Shown here piece by piece: positions 8,276 through 14,823 of a DNA stretch of 64,000 nt. Below the pieces are notes generated by a model, which searched no databases, was not told where the DNA came from, and worked only from the letters and a program-made list of their open reading frames with translations. The stretch comes from Erythrobacter sp. YT30. Lineage in GTDB: Bacteria > Pseudomonadota > Alphaproteobacteria > Sphingomonadales > Sphingomonadaceae. The translations under genes and the position numbers were made by a program. The stretch spans positions 62,001 through 126,000 of the forward strand of contig NZ_LMAF01000002.1 in the NCBI RefSeq assembly GCF_001542875.1. Reading direction: 5' to 3'. Each line of letters starts with the position of its first letter. Position 1 is the stretch's first letter.

Positions 8276-8418
8276 GCGAGAACTCCTGAGATAAGGGGAT
8301 TGGAAGGGCTTGCGGGGACAATGGCAGTCGCCATCAGCACCGCAGAAAGTGCGAGCGAACTGGCAAGAGCGGCGATCCGAGCGCCTGTCGTGCCGGCCAG
8401 ATCAAAAAACGAATACAT
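8272..8418 (-). CDS. Small hydrophobic protein 3 of the PASP family (48 aa)
   Basis: This encodes 48 residues beginning MYSFFDLAGTTGARIAALAS and carrying the motif ATAIVPASP, then a short hydrophobic tail ending GVLA. It aligns with the two other small proteins of the operon in the stretch from the hydrophobic helix through A-x-A-I-V-P-A-S-P. The ribosome site AGGAGAC lies 9 bases before the ATG. The stop overlaps the pspC start by 4 bases, so translation is coupled. The function is unknown. The protein is either a single-helix membrane protein or a secretion precursor cut after A-T-A. Confidence 0.75.
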   Translation of the reverse strand: MYSFFDLAGTTGARIAALASSLALSAVLMATAIVPASPSNPLISGVLA

Positions 8419-8454
8419 GGGTTTTGGTCTCCTACATGGGCTGAAAATTGAAAG

Positions 8455-8568
8455 TTAGGCAATCAGCGCAGGCGATGCCGGGACGATCGCGTAAGCAAAG
8501 AAAGATGCTGAAACGATCACGGCCATTGCGGCTGAAGCGAAGTTAAATCCGGTGTTGGTGTTGAACAT
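8455..8568 (-). CDS. Small hydrophobic protein 2 of the PASP family (37 aa)
   Basis: This encodes 37 residues beginning MFNTNTGFNFASAAMAVIVS, continuing through FFAYAIVPASPALIA. The length is identical to the first small protein of the operon, and the two share most of the C-terminal half (S-A-x-FFAYAI-V/I-PASP). AGGAGAC lies 7 bases before the ATG. I call it a gene because of the strong ribosome site, the paralogy and the operon position. It is too short for standard gene callers and has no known function. Confidence 0.75.
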   Translation of the reverse strand: MFNTNTGFNFASAAMAVIVSASFFAYAIVPASPALIA

Positions 8569-8602
8569 TGTAAGTCTCCTAAGTGGGTTGATTGTGTTGG
8601 CC

Positions 8603-8716
8603 TCAGACCATCAGGGTCGGGCTTGCGGGGATGATGGCGTAAGCGAAGAAAGCCGCTGAGATGACCACCGAAAGAGCGGCGGTGACAAAACGGTTGGAAG
8701 ATTTAGCTGCGTACAT
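8603..8716 (-). CDS. Small hydrophobic protein 1 of the PASP family (37 aa)
   Basis: This encodes 37 residues beginning MYAAKSSNRFVTAALSVVIS, followed by FFAYAIIPASPTLMV. It is the first gene after the sigma-54 promoter (predicted leader of about 55 bases), with ribosome site AAGGAGACC. Lys5 and Arg9 before a hydrophobic helix give it the look of a signal sequence or a type II membrane anchor. It is paralogous to the two genes that follow. An in-frame extension to 8929 exists but runs through the promoter and is not credible. Confidence 0.75.
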   Translation of the reverse strand: MYAAKSSNRFVTAALSVVISAAFFAYAIIPASPTLMV

Positions 8717-8781
8717 TTCGTGGTCTCCTTCTTGAGTTGTTCGATGTCTTTGGGGCGATTGCCTTGGGACACCCAACACTC

Positions 8782-8797
8782 TGCAGGAGCCGTGCCA
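8782..8797 (-). promoter_or_regulatory. Sigma-54 promoter of the small-protein/pspC operon
   Basis: Read on the minus strand the site is TGGCACGGCTCCTGCA. It has GG and GC exactly 10 bases apart, as RpoN promoters require, and TGGCAC matches the -24 consensus completely. Predicted transcription start is near 8772, about 55 bases before the first ATG. phage-shock genes are RpoN-dependent in enterobacteria, where the activator is PspF, so the promoter type fits the presence of pspC. Confidence 0.8.
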
Positions 8798-8805
8798 AAC
8801 TTGAA

Positions 8806-8827
8806 AAACGGCGAAATTCTGCCGTTT
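8806..8827. repeat. Inverted repeat just upstream of the sigma-54 promoter
   Basis: Perfect 7-bp arms AAACGGC and GCCGTTT are separated by 8 bases. The site lies about 10 bases upstream of the -24 element. It could bind a regulator or IHF-like protein, though RpoN activators more often bind further upstream. The function is inference. Confidence 0.45.
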
Positions 8828-8961
8828 ACATAGTGTTACAAAGCTGACAATTTGTTCATAAATGCCAAGGTTTGGTGTTTTTTCCCATCTGTTAGGATCG
8901 CTATCTTCCAGCGTAGTCGCGCTGGCCAAATTCTCGCCGCGTGCTAACCGGGGTGTGCGCC

Positions 8962-10050
8962 ATGGCTTTGCAGAGAATCACTCTCGAAAACTTCCGCAAC
9001 CATGCGAGCACCACGCTCGATGACACAGCGCATTTCAATCTGTTGATTGGCGAGAATGGCGCCGGAAAAACCAACGTCTTGGAAGCATTGTCGCTGCTTA
9101 GTCCGGGGCGCGGATTGCGCAGGGCCTCGATCGGCGACTTTGCCCGGCGGCAGCTTCAGGAAGAGACTGCCGGCCACTTTTCGATTGGTGCAAGTCTGGT
9201 GGAGCAAGGGCAAGTTTCCGCTCGCATCGGCACGTACACAACGCCAGATCGCCCCACGCGCCGCCTCGTCCGCGTCAACGGTGCCGACGCCACTGCCAGC
9301 GCTTTATCAGAATGGCACGCAGTATCCTGGCTGACCCCAGCAATGGATGGCCTGTTCACCGATAGCGCAGGCGCGCGGCGGCGATTTATGGATCGGATGG
9401 CGCTCGCAATTGAGCCCGGCCATGCGAAAAGCGTTTCGTCCTTGGAAATCGCGCTTAGAGAACGCAATCGCCTGCTCGAAGATCGCAAGGATGCGCGCTG
9501 GCTCGATGCGATTGAAGCACAGATTGCGCAGCACGGATCACAAGTTTCTGGAACACGGACGCGACTTGTCGCGATGTTGGGCGACGAACTGTCTGCGCTC
9601 CCGCCCGAACCTTTTGCCAAGCCTCTACTTCTTTATCGGTCTGGCGGCCCGCTAGACCCGGCAGAGCTGCTTGCCACTCTCGCCCGTGAGCGTCCCCGCG
9701 ATCGTGCTGCGGGACGCGCGCTCACGGGGCCGCACCGCGATGAATTGGAAGTGGTGATGGCATCTTCGGGTCAACCAGCCGCATCGTGTTCGACGGGAGA
9801 GCAAAAGGCGATGCTGATCGCGATCACGCTCGCACATGGCGTCTTGGCGTCATCGGGACGGCCCAGCATCTTGCTGCTCGATGAAGTCGCCGCTCACCTC
9901 GATCCAGTACGCCGGACCGAGTTGTTTGCGCGTCTTCGTCAGGGCAAAGCGCAAATCTGGATGACGGGGACGGAAATGGCCCCGTTTGACGCAATCAAAG
10001 AAGAAGCGGCTATCTGGCGTGTATCTGGCGGCGCTGTTGAGCGGGTTTAG
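8962..10050 (+). CDS. recF: DNA replication and repair protein RecF
   Basis: RecF is an SMC-like ATPase that loads RecA at gapped DNA with RecO and RecR. The 362-residue protein has Walker A GENGAGKT (residues 30-37), a signature motif CSTGEQKAM and Walker B ILLLDEVAAHLD. I chose the ATG at 8962 because family proteins start M-x-L-x-x-I-x-L-x-N-F-R-N; an in-frame GTG at 8941 adds seven non-conserved residues. It is not next to dnaA, dnaN or gyrB here, unlike the classical origin-linked order. Its end overlaps the convergent esterase gene by 4 bases. Confidence 0.96.
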   Translation: MALQRITLENFRNHASTTLDDTAHFNLLIGENGAGKTNVLEALSLLSPGRGLRRASIGDFARRQLQEETAGHFSIGASLVEQGQVSARIGTYTTPDRPTRRLVRVNGADATASALSEWHAVSWLTPAMDGLFTDSAGARRRFMDRMALAIEPGHAKSVSSLEIALRERNRLLEDRKDARWLDAIEAQIAQHGSQVSGTRTRLVAMLGDELSALPPEPFAKPLLLYRSGGPLDPAELLATLARERPRDRAAGRALTGPHRDELEVVMASSGQPAASCSTGEQKAMLIAITLAHGVLASSGRPSILLLDEVAAHLDPVRRTELFARLRQGKAQIWMTGTEMAPFDAIKEEAAIWRVSGGAVERV

Positions 10051-10793
10051 CCAGCCTCGGCGTCTTCCTCCTGAGGATCTTCCTCCTGAGGAATAGCCGC
10101 AGCAACTTCATCAAGCGTCGATGCCACCAGCGCTTCGATCCCCTCTTCAGTGGGATGGATGCGATCGCGCTGAAAGAGGTTCGTGTCCTCGTAGATATCA
10201 TTGAGCCAGAACGGGATGATTGCAGTGTCGTACTTTTCGGCCATCTCCGCATAAATCGCATCGAATTCAGCCTGATATTCCGGGCCATAGTTGGGGGGCG
10301 CCCGCATTCCCATGATAAGTACGGGAATGTCGCGGCTATTAAGCTCAGTCAGCATCGCATCAAAATTCGCGCGCGTTTCTTCGGGTGAAATGCCGCGCAG
10401 CAGATCATTCCCGCCAAGCTCGAGGATAAACAGGTCAGGTTTGGTGTCCTGACTGTCCAGGGTGAATTCGAGCCGCTCCAATCCTGCTGAACTGGTGTCG
10501 CCCGAAATGCCTGCATTGACCATCACCGCATTGATCCCCTGGCGCCGCAATGCGTTTTCGAGCTTTGCGGGATAGCTCTGTCCAGGCTCCAGACCATAAC
10601 CAGCAAACAGGCTGTCACCAAAGGCCAGTATCGTGCGTTCAGGCCCCATTACAGGAATTTCGGGCAGCTCAGCACTCTCGGAATTCTCAGCGATTTCTGC
10701 AGGCGCTTCGGCCGTTTCGCCGCCGCAGGCAGCAAGCGCGAAAAGCGCCGGGAAACAAATCAAAGCGCTCACGCGTTTCTGCCAAATACCCAT
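10047..10793 (-). CDS. tesA: TesA-like GDSL esterase/lysophospholipase lipoprotein
   Basis: This encodes a 248-residue SGNH/GDSL hydrolase. Block I FGDSLFAGYG supplies nucleophile Ser61, GGND supplies Asn129, and DRIHP supplies Asp210 and His213. The signal peptide ends in lipobox LAAC (Cys23), so the enzyme should be a membrane-anchored lipoprotein, whereas E. coli TesA is soluble in the periplasm. It is divergent from ybbA-ybbP, the same neighbourhood as E. coli tesA-ybbA-ybbP. The C-terminus carries a duplicated acidic PQEED unit. It likely hydrolyses acyl esters or lysophospholipids; the precise substrate is unknown. Confidence 0.92.
   Translation of the reverse strand: MGIWQKRVSALICFPALFALAACGGETAEAPAEIAENSESAELPEIPVMGPERTILAFGDSLFAGYGLEPGQSYPAKLENALRRQGINAVMVNAGISGDTSSAGLERLEFTLDSQDTKPDLFILELGGNDLLRGISPEETRANFDAMLTELNSRDIPVLIMGMRAPPNYGPEYQAEFDAIYAEMAEKYDTAIIPFWLNDIYEDTNLFQRDRIHPTEEGIEALVASTLDEVAAAIPQEEDPQEEDAEAG
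10064..10093. repeat. Tandem 15-bp duplication in the esterase 3' end
   Basis: Two adjacent copies of CTTCCTCCTGAGGA(T/A) encode the repeated PQEED segment at the esterase C-terminus. It is in frame, so it changes length without breaking the gene, and looks like recent slippage. Confidence 0.7.
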
Positions 10794-10856
10794 GGTGATC
10801 TGTAAACCTCTTGATCGCGCCTTGTTTCAGGCTCTTATCTAACCCATCTGGCTCAT

Positions 10857-11600
10857 GTGACAAATCCTTCAAGCCCCTCTCACCCTGCGGCCGACCTCAA
10901 AGCGATCGTCGCCCGCAATCTCACGCTGACGCTGGGCAGCGCTGCAGCGCCCGTGGACATTCTGCGCGGCATCGATCTGGAGATTGCCCACGGCGAGGTC
11001 GTTGCTCTTCTTGGCCCTTCGGGTTCTGGAAAAAGCTCACTGATGGCCGTTCTCTCCGGGTTGGAGCGCGCGACAAGCGGCGATCTTATGGTTGCAGGGT
11101 CGAACTTCACACACCTTGATGAAGATGGCTTGGCGCAGGCACGCCGAGGCCGGATCGGGATTGTGCTGCAAGCTTTCCACCTCCTGCCGACTATGACAGC
11201 CGCCGAAAACGTCGCCACACCGATGGAGCTGGCGGGAAGCGCAGATGCGACCGAGCGCGCTGAGGCGGAATTGAAGGCGGTCGGGCTTGGCCACCGTATC
11301 GGGCACTACCCAACTCAGCTTTCGGGCGGCGAACAACAGCGTGTGGCCATCGCCAGAGCGATCGCGCCCCGCCCCAGCCTTATCTTTGCCGACGAACCGA
11401 CGGGCAATCTTGATGTCGGCACGGGCGAGGAAATCGTTGATCTGCTGTTTGCCCGCCGCGCGGAAACGGGCGCAACATTGCTCATCATCACGCATGATCG
11501 CAGCCTCGCCGAAAAGTGTGAGCGCGTTCTCACCATGGCCGATGGGATCATCGTTTCAGATGAGCGGACCGGGGCCAATTTGACTGTGGCCGCCGAGTGA
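10857..11600 (+). CDS. ybbA: ABC transporter ATP-binding protein, YbbA type
   Basis: This encodes the 247-residue ATPase of an ABC exporter in the LolD/MacB/FtsE group. Walker A GPSGSGKS is at residues 53-60, signature LSGGEQ at 155-160 and Walker B LIFADEP at 175-181. The start is GTG at 10857. Its stop overlaps the permease start (GTGA), so the pair is coupled. Gene order with a divergent TesA-like esterase matches E. coli ybbA. These mechanotransmission-type systems move lipids or hydrophobic compounds out of the inner membrane or act with periplasmic partners; the cargo here is unknown. Confidence 0.92.
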   Translation: MTNPSSPSHPAADLKAIVARNLTLTLGSAAAPVDILRGIDLEIAHGEVVALLGPSGSGKSSLMAVLSGLERATSGDLMVAGSNFTHLDEDGLAQARRGRIGIVLQAFHLLPTMTAAENVATPMELAGSADATERAEAELKAVGLGHRIGHYPTQLSGGEQQRVAIARAIAPRPSLIFADEPTGNLDVGTGEEIVDLLFARRAETGATLLIITHDRSLAEKCERVLTMADGIIVSDERTGANLTVAAE

Positions 11601-14134
11601 GCACAACGACAAGCCTCTCCTGGGCAAAAGCCTGGCATATCGCCAAGCGGGATTTAAACGCCCGGTTCAAAGGGCTTCGGCTGCTTGTGATCTGCATATT
11701 CCTGGGCACTGGCGCGCTGGCGGCGATTGGCACGCTGACCGCTTCAATCGAGCGCGAATTGGCATCCTCGGGCCAGGTCATCCTTGGCGGCGATCTCGAA
11801 GTCGAAGTGTGGCAGCGTGACCTTGACGATACCGAAAAGGAAGCGCTGGCCGAATACGGCACCGTTTCAGGAGGTACTAGGCTGCAAGCAATGGCAACCG
11901 TGGATGATGCCGCCGCGCCAGTCGAACTCAAAGCTGTTGATGGCAATTGGCCGCTCTATGGCGCGCTGACACTCGCCGATGGGCGCAAAGTGGGTGCTCC
12001 GACCGGCACCGATGCCTATGTAGCGCGGGGAGCGCTTGACCGCTTGGATATTCGTGTCGGCGACACATTCACTGTCGGCACAACAACGTTGACTGCCGCC
12101 GGCGTGATTGAGAACGAACCTGATCGTTTGTCAGAGGGTTTCCAGCTTGGCCCTAGCGTGATTGTTGCTGACAACGTGCCCGGAGACGCTGGATTGCTAT
12201 CTCCAGGTTCGCTCTACGAAAGCAAATACAGGGTCGCTTTCGACAGTTCCTCGCAGGAACCCGATGAGGCGCGCGAAGCGCTGGAAGATGCTTTCCCCAA
12301 TTCCGGTTTCGATTTCCGCACCCGCGACCGCGCTTCTCCCGGGGCGGACCGCTTTGTACGCCAGATGAGCGATTTTCTCACGCTGGTGGGCTTGGCCGCT
12401 CTGGTAATTGCCGGCATCGGGATTGCGGGCGGTGTATCATCGTACCTCGATCAACGCCGTGCAAGCATTGCGACACTTAAAGTGTTCGGCGCATCCTCAC
12501 GCGATATTGTGCGGATTTATGCGCTTCAGATTGGCGCGGCCGCACTTCTGGGAAGCGCGCTGGGTATTGCGACCGGCGTGCTGGTTACACCCCTTCTCAG
12601 CACTGCTCTGGATGGGCTGTTGCCGGTTGAGAGCGGTTTCGTGATTGAGCCAGCTCCGCTCCTGCTTGCAGGTGCGTATGGTATTCTGGTTGCGTTCGCG
12701 TTCGCCGCTGCACCGCTCCTACGCGCACGGTCTTTCCCCGCCATGGCATTGATGCGCTCCCGCGTGGCGCCTCTAGCGCGAGACAAGCGCGCCTTGATCG
12801 CGACCATTATTGGCATTGGCGCGATCTGCGCGCTCGCCATGCTGACAACCAAGCAGCCGATCCTCTCAGGCAGCTTTCTTTTGGGAGCGGGTGGTGCATT
12901 GGCTGCACTCGCCGCGCTTGGCTTTGGCATCCAATACCTCGCCAGGCGCCTCCCCCGCCCTTCCAATCCTATCCTCAGAAGCGCGCTGGCAAATATCTAT
13001 CGCCCCGGTGCGCCGACAGGGTCGCTGGTGACAGCTCTTGGCTTTGGCCTTGCTGCCTTTGTCCTTTTGGCTGCAATCCAGACGGCAATTGACGGCAACA
13101 TTCAAAGCCGCGTGCCCCAAGAAGCGCCCGACTATTTCGTGCTCGATGTACCCGTTGAAGAGGAAGATCGCTTCACCAGCATTGTCGAGGACAAATTCCC
13201 CGATGCCGCCATTCGCGCCGTGCCGACCTTGCGCGCATCGGTGCTCGCTTACGGTCCCGAAGACAACATGATCCGCGTCGCAGACCTCGAAGAGCTTCCC
13301 GAAGGCGCGTGGGCTCTGCGCGGGGAGCGCGGCGTGACCTATGCCGATGAAGTGCCACCCGGCAATTCGCTTGTTGAAGGCGAGTGGTGGGATGAAAGCG
13401 AAGCGGACGAAGCGCTGGTTTCCATTGACAAACAACTCGCCGATGCCGCCAATCTTGGGGTGGGCGACTACCTCACCATCGGGCTGCTGGGTACCGAACG
13501 AGAGGCGCGCATTGCCAATGTACGCGAGATCGATTGGGAAAGCATGGGCTTTAACTTCACCATGGTTTTCTCACGCGGAGCGATTGCAGATGCCCCGCAC
13601 AAGCTTTCTGCGACCATTGACCTGCCAGAAGCTGCCGATGCGACCGCTCAAGGCGAATTGCTGCGCGAATTGGTACGCACTCTTCCGTCCACATCGGTGA
13701 TCGAAGTGGGCGATATCCTCATCGAAGCGCGCACTCTGCTGCAGCAAGTGGGCCTAGCAACCCTGGCCGCAGCATCCGTAGCGGTGCTCGCTGGACTTGC
13801 CGTGCTGATGGGCGCGATTGCTGCAGCGCGCGCTGCACGCACCTACGACACGGTCGTCCTGCGCGTCCTGGGTGCAAGCAGGCGGCAAATCCTCTCGTTG
13901 CAATTGGCCGAATATGGCCTGATCGCAGCGCTTCTCGCGCTGGTTGCGTTGGGATTGGGGTCCGCACTTGGCTGGGTTGTCATTACCCAGATGTTTGAAT
14001 TCGACTGGCTGCCCGATTGGGGCCAAGTGCTGGCCGTGCTCAGCTTGGGCCTTGCCATGGTGCTCGCCTTTGCGATCGGAGGCTCACTGCCGCTGCTAAG
14101 AGCAAAGCCCGCGCAGGCCCTGCGCGAGCTTTAG
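11597..14134 (+). CDS. ybbP: ABC transporter permease, YbbP type (FtsX fold)
   Basis: This encodes an 845-residue permease. A first membrane helix (LLVICIFLGTGALAAIGTLT, about residues 29-48) and a periplasmic domain come first. A first FtsX block follows at about 260-385 with three helices. Two further helices (about 400-445) lead into a second periplasmic domain, and a second FtsX block sits at about 715-840. This duplicated architecture, about 800 residues long, is characteristic of YbbP and separates it from LolC/E and MacB. GTG start overlaps ybbA. It ends at a strong hairpin at 14148-14173. Confidence 0.92.
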   Translation: MSTTTSLSWAKAWHIAKRDLNARFKGLRLLVICIFLGTGALAAIGTLTASIERELASSGQVILGGDLEVEVWQRDLDDTEKEALAEYGTVSGGTRLQAMATVDDAAAPVELKAVDGNWPLYGALTLADGRKVGAPTGTDAYVARGALDRLDIRVGDTFTVGTTTLTAAGVIENEPDRLSEGFQLGPSVIVADNVPGDAGLLSPGSLYESKYRVAFDSSSQEPDEAREALEDAFPNSGFDFRTRDRASPGADRFVRQMSDFLTLVGLAALVIAGIGIAGGVSSYLDQRRASIATLKVFGASSRDIVRIYALQIGAAALLGSALGIATGVLVTPLLSTALDGLLPVESGFVIEPAPLLLAGAYGILVAFAFAAAPLLRARSFPAMALMRSRVAPLARDKRALIATIIGIGAICALAMLTTKQPILSGSFLLGAGGALAALAALGFGIQYLARRLPRPSNPILRSALANIYRPGAPTGSLVTALGFGLAAFVLLAAIQTAIDGNIQSRVPQEAPDYFVLDVPVEEEDRFTSIVEDKFPDAAIRAVPTLRASVLAYGPEDNMIRVADLEELPEGAWALRGERGVTYADEVPPGNSLVEGEWWDESEADEALVSIDKQLADAANLGVGDYLTIGLLGTEREARIANVREIDWESMGFNFTMVFSRGAIADAPHKLSATIDLPEAADATAQGELLRELVRTLPSTSVIEVGDILIEARTLLQQVGLATLAAASVAVLAGLAVLMGAIAAARAARTYDTVVLRVLGASRRQILSLQLAEYGLIAALLALVALGLGSALGWVVITQMFEFDWLPDWGQVLAVLSLGLAMVLAFAIGGSLPLLRAKPAQALREL

Positions 14135-14147
14135 AAGGCATGAAAAA

Positions 14148-14173
14148 GGGCGGCGGCCAGATGGCCGCCGCCC
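14148..14173 (-). terminator. Strong hairpin terminator between ybbP and DUF805 gene
   Basis: A perfect 11-bp GC-only stem, GGGCGGCGGCC/GGCCGCCGCCC, has loop AGAT. On the minus strand it is followed by TTTTTCATG, so it should terminate the DUF805 gene. For ybbP it gives a hairpin without a T-tract. Confidence 0.8.
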
Positions 14174-14200
14174 GCTTAATCCAAATGATTTTCCACCCAA

Positions 14201-14680
14201 TCAGGCGAAGACGTTTTCGTCGTATGGGTTTTTGGGGTCTGGCCCGAAACGGTTTGGTCCGTCCGTTCCTGGCAAGATCAACAATACGAAAAGCCCGATA
14301 CTCGCAATAATTCCAAGGAATGGGATTAGCGACGCTAGGACCAACCCGGGATACCACCAGCCAGACATGTCACGATCGTGCAAGCGGCGAACGGTTACTG
14401 CAATATTGGGTATAAGTGCTGCGAGTGCATATAGGCCATACAACCCGATACCGATCATTCCGAACGTTCCCATTCCGCTCATCGCTGCTGCCGCAGCAGC
14501 TTCATCGCTCGCGCCACTGGCAGCGGCGTCGAAAGTCGCGCTCATCAATGAAAAGTAGAAAGGCCCGGCAAGAACCAAACCAACGATCATATTGAGCAGA
14601 AAGAACATCCAGAATTCTTTACGCCGCGATCGACCCTGAAAATCAAAATACCGCCGAAATGGCAAAATCATCCATTCCAT
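14201..14680 (-). CDS. DUF805 family membrane protein
   Basis: This encodes a 159-residue inner-membrane protein of the DUF805 family. The hallmark start (FDFQGRSRRKEFWMFFLLN, about residues 12-30) and the motif TVRRLHDRDMSGWW (about 97-110) are both present, with four predicted helices. DUF805 proteins have no firmly known function. An Ala-rich loop between helices 1 and 2 is longer than usual. It stands alone between two terminators. Confidence 0.92.
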   Translation of the reverse strand: MEWMILPFRRYFDFQGRSRRKEFWMFFLLNMIVGLVLAGPFYFSLMSATFDAAASGASDEAAAAAAMSGMGTFGMIGIGLYGLYALAALIPNIAVTVRRLHDRDMSGWWYPGLVLASLIPFLGIIASIGLFVLLILPGTDGPNRFGPDPKNPYDENVFA

Positions 14681-14774
14681 GAGAATCTCCCCCTAAGTGA
14701 GTGGTGCCAAGCCACCATAAGCCCGCGCACAATACAAGTGCCGCGATTAAGCTATTCTCATATACAAATGAAAA

Positions 14775-14798
14775 GCCCCGCGCATCGCTGCGCGGGGC
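14775..14798 (-). terminator. Intrinsic terminator of the TonB-dependent receptor gene
   Basis: A perfect 9-bp stem, GCCCCGCGC/GCGCGGGGC, encloses a 6-base loop. On the minus strand it is followed by TTTTCATTTG. It lies 25 bases after the receptor stop codon. Confidence 0.85.
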
Positions 14799-14823
14799 CT
14801 TGATGGTAGTCGGTTGGAACCGC

